Assembly (NCBI GenBank): GCA_017441605.1
Contig: JAFRXD010000026.1
Coordinates: 1 to 64,000, forward strand
Source of the DNA: Thermoguttaceae bacterium
Lineage (GTDB): Bacteria > Planctomycetota > Planctomycetia > Pirellulales > Thermoguttaceae
Length of the DNA stretch: 64,000 nucleotides
Direction of reading: 5' to 3'
The translations under genes and the position numbers were made by a program. Each line of letters opens with the position of its first letter. Position 1 is the stretch's first letter. Below, in pieces: positions 1 to 8,547 of the stretch. The notes beneath the pieces were generated by a model that did no database searches, was not told where the DNA came from, and was given only the letters and a program-made list of their open reading frames with translations.

Positions 1-1
1 A

Positions 2-97
2 CCTCTTCTCGTCGACAAATCGCTGGACGAACTCGACGAGTTGACCGAGTTCCTCAGAGGTTGCGCGAGCTTTGAGGAATTCCGCGCCCAAGTCTGA
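2..97 (+). CDS. C-terminal tail of an Rpn-type PD-(D/E)XK nuclease/transposase (partial at left edge)
   Basis: Only the last 31 codons are inside the window, ending in TGA at 95-97. The visible tail contains KSLDELDELTEFLRGCASFE and closely matches the tail of the decayed gene at 28.5-29.0 kb (KTLDELDALTANVFQCPSFE), which also carries a recognisable Rpn core. By that internal comparison this is the end of an Rpn family recombination-promoting nuclease/putative transposase. In this family the N-terminal nuclease domain acts on DNA and the C-terminal part is variable. Whether the gene is intact cannot be seen from here. Confidence 0.6.
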   Translation, partial: PLLVDKSLDELDELTEFLRGCASFEEFRAQV

Positions 98-132
98 TTC
101 CTCCGGCGCCGTTTCGCCCATTGGAGAGCGCT

Positions 133-213
133 ATGAAAGCCGGTCTTTGCGAATACGACGGTCAGGCTACGGACCAAAACCCGCTCTCGGAGGGCGTAAG
201 GATTACAAAATGA
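133..213 (+). CDS. 26-codon upstream ORF coupled to hsdR
   Basis: An ATG at 133 preceded by a GGAGA Shine-Dalgarno at 123-127 opens a 26-codon frame whose TGA at 211-213 overlaps the hsdR ATG at 210-212 in an ATGA arrangement. This geometry is typical of translational coupling. The peptide (begins MKAGLCEYDG) resembles nothing I recognise. It may be a real leader peptide that controls the restriction gene, or a chance frame; its short length leaves both open. Confidence 0.35.
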   Translation: MKAGLCEYDGQATDQNPLSEGVRITK

Positions 214-3200
214 GCTCCAACAACTACAAAACCGTCTTGGACCGTTACGACGCGACCCGCTCTTCGGCGAAGGGTCGCCAGAGCGAGGCGGAGCTGGAGG
301 CGGAGTTTGTCGCGGCGCTCGCGAACCAAGGTTACGAGTTCGCGCCGATTCGAACCGGGGAGGCGCTCGTCGCGAATTTGCGCGCGCGACTGGAGGAGCT
401 CAACGAGTTCCGGTTTTCGGACGACGAATGGGAGCGGTTTTACGAGGACGTTTTCGCGAACCCGAACCGAACCCTGGCGCAAAAGACGCGAATGATTCAA
501 GACGAGCCGACCCTAACGTTCGAGACGGACTCGGGGGAGCCGAAGAATATCGTCCTCTTCGACAAAAGCGAGCCGACCCGCAATAAATTGCAGGTCGTCA
601 ATCAGTTCCGCGTCGACAAGTCGGAGGGGGCGGCTCGGTCGAATCGATACGACGTCGCGATCCTGGTCAACGGGATCCCCATGGTCTGCGTCGAGTTAAA
701 GCGGCGAGGGGTCTCTTTGCGCGAGGCGTTTTACCAGATCGAGCGGTACAAGGTCGAGTCGTTCGGGCGCGGAACCAGGCTCTTCGAGTTCTTGCAACTC
801 TTTGTCGTCTCGAACGGAACCGAGACGAAGTACTACTCCAATACGACGCGCGAACTGGCGGCGCGCGAGGCGCTCGCGAGAAGGAGCGGCGAGCGGAAAT
901 CGGGAGGCTCGTTCGATTTTACCTCCCATTGGGCGGACGCGCGCAACGAGCGGATCGGAGACCTAACCGACTTCGCGCGAACCTTTTTCGCCCCCGAGAC
1001 CCTGCTCGCGATTTTGGCGAGGTATTGCGTCTTCACGACGGACGAGAAACTGCTCGCGATGCGCCCCTATCAAATCGCGGCGGCGGAGCGCGTTCTGGAA
1101 AAAATCGAGAGCGCTCGCGAGCGAGGGGAGCTCGGAACGGTCGCGGCGGGGGGCTACGTCTGGCACGCGACCGGGTCGGGAAAAACGCTGACCTCGTTCA
1201 AAGTCGCGAGGCTCGCCTCGAAATTCGAGTTCGTCGACAAGGTCCTGTTCGTCGTCGATCGCAAAGACCTCGACTATCAGACGATGCGGGAGTACGACCG
1301 ATTCGAAAAAGGCGCCGCGAACGGAACCCGCGACTCCGGGGTTTTGCGCGCCCTTTTGGAGGATCCGTCGAAGAAGATCGTCGTAACGACGATTCAAAAG
1401 CTCTCGACGTTTCTCTCGAGAACCAAGGAGCACGGCGCGTTCGACGCGCGCGTCGTCTTTATTTTCGACGAGTGCCATCGGAGCCAATTCGGGGAAATGC
1501 GCGCCGCGATCGCGAAGGCGTTTAAGAACCGATGGTTCTTCGGGTTCACGGGAACCCCGATCTTTCCGGAAAACGCCGCGACCTCGGGAAAAAGCGCCCT
1601 TCGCACCACCGAGGACGCGTTCGGAAAGGCGCTCCACAAGTACCTGATCGCCGACGCGATCCGCGACCATAACGTCTTGCCGTTCAAAGTCTCCTATCTC
1701 AAGACGATCTCGGGAAAGGAGATCGACGCGGACGAGCGCGTCGAGGACATAGACCGCCCGGGGGTTCTGAACTCCCCCGAGCGCCGCGCGCTTATCGTAG
1801 ACTATATTCTAACCAACTTTCGCCGCTATACCTATCGCGGAAACGGAGCGGAGCGCGAGACCGGGCGCGCGGTCGACGACGCGACCCTCGAGCGCGAGGC
1901 GGCGCGGGGATTCAACTCGATTTTCGCGGTTTCCTCGATCGACGCCGCGATCGCCTACTATCGCGAGTTCAAGCGCCAAATGGCGGAGCGCCCTTGGCTT
2001 CGGTTGCGGATCGCGACGATCTTCTCGGCGGCGCCGGAGGACGGGCAAGGAACGGCGCGAGTCGAGGAGGAGCAAGGGTTCCTCGCGGAGGAAAACTCCG
2101 ATTCGGCGGAGAACCTTTCGCCGAGCCATCGCGAGGCGCTAATCGAGGCGATCGACGACTACAACCAACAGTTCGCCTCGAACTACGACGAAACCGCGAA
2201 CAACTTCGGGGCTTACTACAAAGACGTTTCGCTCAAAACGAAAGAGCGCAAGCTCGACTTGCTAATCGTCGCGAACATGTTCCTAACCGGGTTCGACGCG
2301 CCGACGCTCAACGCCCTTTGGGTCGACAAGAACCTCAAGACCCACGGTCTTCTCCAAGCGTTTTCGCGAACGAATCGCGTCTTCAACGCCGCGAAAAGTC
2401 ACGGCAATATCGTCTGTTTTCGCAACTTGGAGAAAAACGTCGATGAGTCGATCGCGCTCTTTTCGAACGGGGAATCGTCCGGCTCGATTCTGCTCGGAAA
2501 ATTCGAGGACTATTTCCGAGGCCGAGCGCGCGCGGACGGAACCCGCGAACCGGGCTATCTCGATTTGATCCAGCGACTTGTCGACGAGTTCCCCTTGCCC
2601 GCCAAGATCGTCGGCGAGGAGGCGGAGAAGGAGTTTATCGTTCTGTTCGGGGCGGTTCTCAAATTGCGGAACTTACTGCGATCCTACGACGAGTTCGAGG
2701 GGCAAGACCCGTTGTCGGAGCGAGACGAGCAAGACTATCTCTCGATTTACCAGGATTTGCGCGAAGCGAGGCAAAAGCGCCGACCGAAGGACAAAGTCGA
2801 TATTACCGACGACGTCGTTTTCGAGATCGAGCTCCTGAAGCAGGTCGACGTCGATCTGGACTTCATTCTCGAACTGATCGCGAAATACCGGAACTCCCAT
2901 TTCGCGAACGAGGAGCCGCTAATACGCTTGCGGAAATTGATCGACGCAAGCTACGAGTTGCGGAGCAAAAAGGAGCTGATCGAGAAATTCTTGGAAGAGC
3001 TCGGCGATCGCGAGGAGGGCGCGCTGGAGCGCCAAGTCGAGGACGTTCGAGACGCTTGGGCGAGGTTTGTCGAAAAGGAGCGCGAAATCGAATTCGAGCG
3101 GCTGATTCGCGAGAATAGGCTGAAAGCGGACAAGGCGCGAGCGTTTATGGAAAGCGCTTTCCGCAACGGGGAGTTGCGATTCGTCGGAAGAGAGCTCGCC

Positions 3201-3317
3201 GAAATGACGCCCCCCGTCTCGAGGTTCGGAGGGGGCGATCGCGAGGCGGCGAAACGGAACGTCGAAGAGCGTCTCCGCGAGTTCTTCGACAAATTCTACG
3301 GGATCGTCGGGTCTTAA
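210..3317 (+). CDS. hsdR: Type I restriction enzyme, R subunit (HsdR)
   Basis: This is the motor and nuclease subunit of a type I restriction-modification complex, which translocates DNA with ATP and cuts it when the target is unmethylated. The 1035-residue length is normal for the family. An N-terminal nuclease segment with D and ELK catalytic residues lies near residues 147-165 (YDVAIL...CVELKR). Helicase motifs follow: Walker A HATGSGKT near 318, DECH near 418, FTGTP near 442, a GFDAP segment near 693 and QAFSRTNR near 716. The frame opens upstream, but ATG 210 is chosen for its AAGGA ribosome site and because conserved sequence begins there. No hsdM or hsdS is seen downstream; they may lie left of the window. 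Confidence 0.93.
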   Translation: MSSNNYKTVLDRYDATRSSAKGRQSEAELEAEFVAALANQGYEFAPIRTGEALVANLRARLEELNEFRFSDDEWERFYEDVFANPNRTLAQKTRMIQDEPTLTFETDSGEPKNIVLFDKSEPTRNKLQVVNQFRVDKSEGAARSNRYDVAILVNGIPMVCVELKRRGVSLREAFYQIERYKVESFGRGTRLFEFLQLFVVSNGTETKYYSNTTRELAAREALARRSGERKSGGSFDFTSHWADARNERIGDLTDFARTFFAPETLLAILARYCVFTTDEKLLAMRPYQIAAAERVLEKIESARERGELGTVAAGGYVWHATGSGKTLTSFKVARLASKFEFVDKVLFVVDRKDLDYQTMREYDRFEKGAANGTRDSGVLRALLEDPSKKIVVTTIQKLSTFLSRTKEHGAFDARVVFIFDECHRSQFGEMRAAIAKAFKNRWFFGFTGTPIFPENAATSGKSALRTTEDAFGKALHKYLIADAIRDHNVLPFKVSYLKTISGKEIDADERVEDIDRPGVLNSPERRALIVDYILTNFRRYTYRGNGAERETGRAVDDATLEREAARGFNSIFAVSSIDAAIAYYREFKRQMAERPWLRLRIATIFSAAPEDGQGTARVEEEQGFLAEENSDSAENLSPSHREALIEAIDDYNQQFASNYDETANNFGAYYKDVSLKTKERKLDLLIVANMFLTGFDAPTLNALWVDKNLKTHGLLQAFSRTNRVFNAAKSHGNIVCFRNLEKNVDESIALFSNGESSGSILLGKFEDYFRGRARADGTREPGYLDLIQRLVDEFPLPAKIVGEEAEKEFIVLFGAVLKLRNLLRSYDEFEGQDPLSERDEQDYLSIYQDLREARQKRRPKDKVDITDDVVFEIELLKQVDVDLDFILELIAKYRNSHFANEEPLIRLRKLIDASYELRSKKELIEKFLEELGDREEGALERQVEDVRDAWARFVEKEREIEFERLIRENRLKADKARAFMESAFRNGELRFVGRELAEMTPPVSRFGGGDREAAKRNVEERLREFFDKFYGIVGS

Positions 3318-3365
3318 CGAGAGGTTGGCGCCGAAAGTCGCCGAGGTCCTATTTTTCAAAAAAAC

Positions 3366-3394
3366 TTGCAAATCGATTTCCGGGGAATTATAAT
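3366..3394 (+). promoter_or_regulatory. Putative sigma-70-type promoter for the PIG-L gene
   Basis: TTGCAA at 3366-3371 and a perfect TATAAT at 3389-3394 are separated by 17 bases, about 100 bases before the PIG-L start. Seen by eye only. Confidence 0.5.
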
Positions 3395-3492
3395 GGCGCC
3401 GATCGCGTTTCCGAACCGCGGAGCGCGTTTTCCCGTTAACCAGTCCGCCGACCGAGGCGCGCTTCGGCGGCGATTAGCATAAGGACCGAAAG

Positions 3493-4239
3493 ATGAACGT
3501 ATTATTTGTCGGGGCTCATCCGGACGATATCGAGACCTATTCGGGCGGCACGGCGGCCCTTTACGCGAAGATGGGCGCGAACGTGTTCTTCTGCGTCGCG
3601 ACGAGCGGGAACATCGGCTCGTCGAACCACACGATGGAGGAAATCACCGCGATTCGCCAAAAAGAGGCGGAGGCGGGGGCGGCGGTCATTGGCGCCAAGT
3701 TAATTAAGCTCGACTTCGACGACGAGTTCCTCTTCGACAATCGCGAGACCCGCCTGGCGTTCATCGAGGCGTTCCGCATCGCCGATCCCGACGTCGTCTT
3801 CTGCCACTGGACCCACGACTACAACCCGGACCACTCCACCTCGTCCAAGATCGTCGACGACTGCGTTCATATGGCGTCGATCCCCTTGATTAAGACGAAA
3901 ACGCCCCCGACCAAGAAACAGATTCCGCTCGTGTACTATATGGACACGCCCGCCGGGGTCGGGTTCGAGCCGATGTTCTACGTCGACATTACCTCCACGT
4001 TCGACACGAAAGTCGAGATGGTCTCGAAACACGAGAGCCAAAACCAGTGGATGATCGATATTTACGGAACCGACATGTCGGGCTTTTTGAAAGTCCCGGC
4101 GTCGTACCGAGGGTTCCAAGCGGGTTGCAAGTACGCCGAGGCGTTCCGTCCGTCGGTTCGCTGGGGTCGCACGTTCCTCGAACATCCGCTGCCGCAGTTC
4201 CGCCAAGTGGCGGGGGTCTGGACCTGCGAGCGCCAATAG
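3493..4239 (+). CDS. PIG-L (LmbE-like) family deacetylase
   Basis: This is a zinc-dependent N-deacetylase family protein of 248 residues, of the kind that removes acetyl from GlcNAc-containing conjugates. The metal-binding signature AHPDDIE is at residues 8-14, and a second histidine motif of the HxxxH class (HWTHDYNPDH) lies near residue 110. No signal peptide is visible, so it should act in the cytoplasm. The start has an AAGGA ribosome site 9 bases upstream. It is followed after 53 bases by a DegT aminotransferase on the same strand. The pair suggests amino-sugar metabolism, but the substrate cannot be told from sequence. Confidence 0.85.
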   Translation: MNVLFVGAHPDDIETYSGGTAALYAKMGANVFFCVATSGNIGSSNHTMEEITAIRQKEAEAGAAVIGAKLIKLDFDDEFLFDNRETRLAFIEAFRIADPDVVFCHWTHDYNPDHSTSSKIVDDCVHMASIPLIKTKTPPTKKQIPLVYYMDTPAGVGFEPMFYVDITSTFDTKVEMVSKHESQNQWMIDIYGTDMSGFLKVPASYRGFQAGCKYAEAFRPSVRWGRTFLEHPLPQFRQVAGVWTCERQ

Positions 4240-4292
4240 CGCGGCGCTAGGGCGTTGGTCATTGTCAGTTTATCGTCCAAAAGGAGAATCAT

Positions 4293-5483
4293 ATGCCGGG
4301 TCCTGGAGCTTTTTGGGTCGGAGAAGAGGAAAAGAAGGCGATCGCGGAGGTTTTGGACTCCCAGTACCTCTTCCGATTCGGGGACGTCAATAATCCCAAA
4401 TTCTTGCGGAAAACGGAAGAACTCGAGCGCGCGGCCGAGCGCGAGTTCCGCTGCAAATACGCGCTCGCGACGACGTCGGGAACCGCGTCCCTGCTCTCGT
4501 CTCTGTTCGCGATCGGAATTAAGCCGGGGGACGAGGTGATCGTCCCGGCGTACACCTACCTCGCGACCTACACCGCGGTCATTTTCTTGGGCGGCGTTCC
4601 CGTCCTCGCCGAAGTCGACGACAGTTTGACGATCGACCCCGAAGAGATCAAAAAGAAGATTACCCCGAGGACCAAAGCGATTCTGCCGGTTCACATGCTC
4701 GGGAATATGTGCCAAATGGACGCGATTCTCGATATCGCGAAGGAGAACGGGCTTAGGGTCGTCGAGGACTCCTGCCAGGCGGTCGGGGCGACCTACTGCG
4801 GGAAAAACGCGGGGACGATCGGGGACGTCGGCGCGATGTCGCTAAACTTCTTTAAGACGATCACGACCGGCGAGGGCGGCATGGTCGTTACGAACGACCC
4901 CGAGTATTACGAGCGCGCCTTCGAGTTCCATCACCAAGGAACGCCGTCGGAGCGCGAGGGCACGAAGAACCTCGGGGTCATCGGGATCAATTTCCGCTCG
5001 AACGAAGTGACCGCCGCGTTCGCGCTGGCGCAACTCGCGAAGTTGCCCGCGCTCGTGGAGCGACTTCACTACGTCAAAGACAAGTTCAAGGGGTATTTGT
5101 CGCAAATCACGGGATTGAAGTTCCGCGTTCTTAACGACGAGCGAGGCGAAAGCGCCGCGGTGTGCGTCGTTATCTTGGACTCCGCCGACGACGCGAAACA
5201 AATCGGCGCGAAGCTCGGAACCGGCCCCCTCCAAGAGAGCGGCTGGCACGTCTACTCCAATATGGACCATATCAACGCGTTCCTCAAAGACAACGGACAG
5301 CCTTACGGTTACGGGGCTTATCCTCGCACCGACGACTTGATGGCGCGGTCGATCGCGCTTTCGGTCGGAGTGGTCGACGCGGGATTGGGCGCGGGGTTCG
5401 GAGTCAACGTCCTTTCGTCCGACGAAGAAATCGAGGCGACCGCGAAGCGGTTCGAAGAGGCTTATCGCGAGGTCAAGCGCTAA
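4293..5483 (+). CDS. DegT/DnrJ/EryC1/StrS family PLP-dependent aminotransferase
   Basis: This 396-residue protein is a fold-type I, PLP-dependent sugar aminotransferase, the class that converts keto-sugars to amino-sugars for glycans. The pyridoxal lysine is K188 in the segment NFFKTITTGEGG. The cofactor-phosphate region GTASLLSSLFAIG and the family motif PAYTYLATYTAV are present. The start is preceded by AAAAGGAG with ideal spacing. It lies in one transcription unit with the PIG-L deacetylase, and a strong hairpin terminator follows. The sugar substrate is unknown. Confidence 0.88.
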   Translation: MPGPGAFWVGEEEKKAIAEVLDSQYLFRFGDVNNPKFLRKTEELERAAEREFRCKYALATTSGTASLLSSLFAIGIKPGDEVIVPAYTYLATYTAVIFLGGVPVLAEVDDSLTIDPEEIKKKITPRTKAILPVHMLGNMCQMDAILDIAKENGLRVVEDSCQAVGATYCGKNAGTIGDVGAMSLNFFKTITTGEGGMVVTNDPEYYERAFEFHHQGTPSEREGTKNLGVIGINFRSNEVTAAFALAQLAKLPALVERLHYVKDKFKGYLSQITGLKFRVLNDERGESAAVCVVILDSADDAKQIGAKLGTGPLQESGWHVYSNMDHINAFLKDNGQPYGYGAYPRTDDLMARSIALSVGVVDAGLGAGFGVNVLSSDEEIEATAKRFEEAYREVKR

Positions 5484-5512
5484 AAACGCGAAAAGGTTCG
5501 CCCAATAAAAAG

Positions 5513-5547
5513 AAAGCGCGCCGACGCCTTCGTCGACGCGCTTTTTT
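5513..5547. terminator. Rho-independent terminator between convergent genes
   Basis: A GC-rich inverted repeat (AAAGCGCG...CGCGCTTT) with a CCTT loop is followed by six T on the plus strand and is A/T-flanked on the other side. It can serve both the aminotransferase gene and the convergent symporter gene. Confidence 0.8.
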
Positions 5548-5573
5548 CATTCTAACGCCTTACGATTTTTGGT

Positions 5574-7199
5574 TTACCACAGCCAAATATAGATCCCGAC
5601 GTAGAACGCGACGAAAATAACCCACCAGAACGGGACGCTCTGATAGAAGGGGCGTTTCGGTTCGTCGTCGGGCAGGCGCAAGTTCTTTACCGAGAAGGTC
5701 AACGGGGCGACGGTTTCGAGGTCTTTCGGTTTCGTCGCCAGACTAACGAGGACCATCAGGGCGACGCAAAGTACTTGGGTCATCGCCCCGACGATAAAGG
5801 GATTGCCCAAACTGTATTTTGAAATAACTTCCGGGGAGAAACAAAGCGGAACGAAGACGTAATTCACAAGGAGTCCGAGGGGAACGCCCAGAATCATGAC
5901 GCTCAGAGCCCCGGCGGAGGTGGCGCGTTTCCATAGGACGCCGAGCAGGAAGACGGTCGCCAAGGGAACCGTAACGTAGGACGCCAAGGTTTGGAAATAC
6001 TGGAAAATGCCGCCGCTCAAATACCCGATGCACGGGGAGTAGAGAATACTGAAAACCATCAGGACGCAAGTGGCGATCGTGCCAACTTTAACGAGCCGCT
6101 TTTCCGAGGCGTTCGGATCGATCCACTTCTTATAGACGTCGAGAGTAAAGAGGGTCGAAATCGAATTGAGGAACGCCGCGATCGTCGACATAACGGACGC
6201 GAGGATCCCGATAAGAATGAGTCCGCGGAATCCGGGACCGACGAGCTGGCGAATCATCATGGGCAACACGTTGTCGACCGGTTGGTTGCCCAGTTCGAAG
6301 CTCGGATCGAAGACCGCGATCGCGCGGCAGCACATCCCGGGAAAGATTTCGACGAAGGGGCGCAAGACGACGCAGAATCCGGCGACGATGAGCCCGATGC
6401 GCGCGTCCCATTCGCGTCTCGCGCCGAAACAGCCCTGAACGAGCGCCTGATTCGCGCACGAATAATAAAGGTGGATTCCCAAAAGGGTTAGCGGGACGGC
6501 GTGCCAAGGAATCTCCGGATAGTCGGTCGGCTTCATCAGGTGAAAGCCGCAAGGGGCGGCGGCGACGACGTCGCTCCAGCCGTTGGGCAACCTATTGTAC
6601 GCCAAATACATCAGGAAGAACCCCGAGATAAAGATCAGCGCGAACTGAATCGTCGCCGCGTACGCCGCCGAGCGCATCCCGCCGTACATCGTGTAAAGCC
6701 CCGCGACGATTCCGATTAGAATCACGCCCTCCCAAATATTGAGCCCAAAGATCACTTCGAGCAGCTTCGCGCCCCCGTAAAAGACGACCGCGAGGTTCAT
6801 GAAGACGTACGTCAATATCAAGATGACGGTAAAGACGTTTTGACACGCGGCGTTAAAGCGCTTCCCCAGGTATTCGGGCATCGTGGAAACGCGATTTCTC
6901 AGATAGACCGGCAGAAAGATAAATATCAGCAGCGAATAGACGATAAAGACGATAAAGTACCAATTCAGCATTGGCAAGCCGATTTTGTACGACATGCCGT
7001 TCTGCCCGACGAGCTGCTCCGTGTTCATCCCGGTGGCGACGAACGTCGCCGCGATCACCCACCACGGGAGGGTTCCGCGCGCCACAAAGAAACTGCCAGT
7101 GTCTTGGCGAGCCCCGCGCCCTTTAAAGACGCCGACGCCCAAAACGACGGCGAAATAAGCGACAAGGGTCGCGATATCAATCCAACCGACGCCGGTCAT
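5574..7199 (-). CDS. Sodium:solute symporter (SSS family)
   Basis: This is an integral membrane transporter of 541 residues with about 13-14 hydrophobic helices, typical of the SSS family that couples sodium entry to uptake of sugars, amino acids or similar solutes. The family region ATFVATGMNTEQLVGQNG appears near residues 50-70, and characteristic glycine-rich helices follow (YTMYGGMRSAAYAATIQF). The frame opens 23 codons upstream, but ATG 7199 is preferred: GGAG lies upstream and the first membrane helix begins right after it. It sits 198 bases downstream of the condensing-enzyme gene and may share its transcript. Substrate is not assignable. Confidence 0.88.
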   Translation of the reverse strand: MTGVGWIDIATLVAYFAVVLGVGVFKGRGARQDTGSFFVARGTLPWWVIAATFVATGMNTEQLVGQNGMSYKIGLPMLNWYFIVFIVYSLLIFIFLPVYLRNRVSTMPEYLGKRFNAACQNVFTVILILTYVFMNLAVVFYGGAKLLEVIFGLNIWEGVILIGIVAGLYTMYGGMRSAAYAATIQFALIFISGFFLMYLAYNRLPNGWSDVVAAAPCGFHLMKPTDYPEIPWHAVPLTLLGIHLYYSCANQALVQGCFGARREWDARIGLIVAGFCVVLRPFVEIFPGMCCRAIAVFDPSFELGNQPVDNVLPMMIRQLVGPGFRGLILIGILASVMSTIAAFLNSISTLFTLDVYKKWIDPNASEKRLVKVGTIATCVLMVFSILYSPCIGYLSGGIFQYFQTLASYVTVPLATVFLLGVLWKRATSAGALSVMILGVPLGLLVNYVFVPLCFSPEVISKYSLGNPFIVGAMTQVLCVALMVLVSLATKPKDLETVAPLTFSVKNLRLPDDEPKRPFYQSVPFWWVIFVAFYVGIYIWLW

Positions 7200-7397
7200 A
7201 ACGAAGTTCTCCGATGGTTTAACGTCGCGGGTCGCGCGAAAGCGGCGACCGTTTCCAATGCTCGCCAAGGTCGGAGGGAGCGCGAAAGCGTTTCCAAACT
7301 TCGGCGAGCGCCTCGGAGGTTATTGTAAAAGACGCGAGCTCGTTCCGCAAGTTTTTTTGGAGGAAAACTCGCGATTTTGTCCAACGCGCGTCGCGAT

Positions 7398-8519
7398 CTA
7401 GGATCGATTGATTTCGAGAAACCTTTCCAGCGTCTCGGCGGGGATCGGTTCGGCGGGGGGCAAAGTCGTTTCCCAATCGACGGCGGCGAGGACGACGTTG
7501 ATTCCCGACCCGATCCCAAAAAGCCCGACCTTGTCGCCGGGCTTAACGAACCCCGCCTCCACCCCAAGGGCGAGCGCGGTCGGGAGGGCGACGCTTCCGG
7601 TGTTGCCGAGATACGGAAGGGTCGCGAAATTCTTGGCGACGTCGAGCCCGAGGGCGTCGAAAAGCGCCTTCTGGTGCGCCTTTCCGACTTGGTGGCAAAA
7701 GATCCGGTCGATCGCGTCGGGGGAATCGGCGAATTGCGGAACGAAATCCCGGAACGCGCGCGCGGCGACGGCGACGCCCTCTCGCAGCAGGGTTTCCGAG
7801 TCGGTCTTCATGGTCTGCCCGTCGGACCGCCCTCCGGCGGTAACGTCGACTTGGCTCCGGCAAAGGTCGGCGCGGTTCGTATTGGCGCGAACGACGGCGC
7901 CGCGAAACCTGTTTCCGGTTTTCGAGAGTCGCGCGTTGGTCAGGAGAAGCGCGGCGCTACCGGAGCCGATCGTGAGAGACGCGAACGCGTCTTTAATCGT
8001 TTTTCGCGTGAGGGTTAAGTTGGAGTTCAGCTCGTCGACGGTCGTCTCCGTAAGGGCGCGGCTTGTCTCGGTTCCGACGACGACGCCCGCCTCGATTTGC
8101 CCCAGTTCTATCATATTGGCGATCTGAATCGCGCCGGTCAGCAAACCGAGACACGCGTTGGACACGTCGAAAACGATCGCGTCTTGGGAGATCCCGAGCC
8201 GCCGATGGACGTCGCAGGCGGTGGCGGGCTCTTGGTAGTCGCGACAGACGGAGGCGTGAACGAAGGCGCCGATCTTTTCGCGATCGATCTCGGCGGTTCG
8301 CAGGAGTTTATCGACGGTCTCGACGCTTTCGTCCCCGGGCAGGCGCCCTCGCGCCCACAAGCGCCGCTCTTTGATTCCGGTCATGAGCTCGAGCCGCCCG
8401 TAGGGCAATTTAAGACGGTCGTAGAGGGGCGCGAGCCGCGCCTCCAATTCGTCCGAGGTTACGACTTCTTGGGGCAGCGAGCATTGAATCGCTTCGAGAC
8501 GAACGTTTTCGTATTTCAT
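7398..8519 (-). CDS. Thiolase-fold condensing enzyme, OleA/FabH-like
   Basis: This 373-residue protein belongs to the 3-oxoacyl-ACP synthase III fold. The catalytic cysteine is C123 in SNACLGLL; a histidine in CHQVGKAHQ and an asparagine in LGNTGSVALP complete the usual triad. Several stretches resemble OleA, the enzyme that joins two fatty acyl chains head-to-head: GIKERRLWA, SVCRDYQEPATA (with E97 at the position of the OleA base) and the C-terminal LFGIGSGIN. A classical FabH role in fatty-acid initiation is the alternative. No oleB, oleC or oleD lies in the window. It follows epmA by 28 bases on the same strand. Confidence 0.7.
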   Translation of the reverse strand: MKYENVRLEAIQCSLPQEVVTSDELEARLAPLYDRLKLPYGRLELMTGIKERRLWARGRLPGDESVETVDKLLRTAEIDREKIGAFVHASVCRDYQEPATACDVHRRLGISQDAIVFDVSNACLGLLTGAIQIANMIELGQIEAGVVVGTETSRALTETTVDELNSNLTLTRKTIKDAFASLTIGSGSAALLLTNARLSKTGNRFRGAVVRANTNRADLCRSQVDVTAGGRSDGQTMKTDSETLLREGVAVAARAFRDFVPQFADSPDAIDRIFCHQVGKAHQKALFDALGLDVAKNFATLPYLGNTGSVALPTALALGVEAGFVKPGDKVGLFGIGSGINVVLAAVDWETTLPPAEPIPAETLERFLEINRS

Positions 8520-8547
8520 AACGCTATGTTGGCGAGGGAGTAACGCG

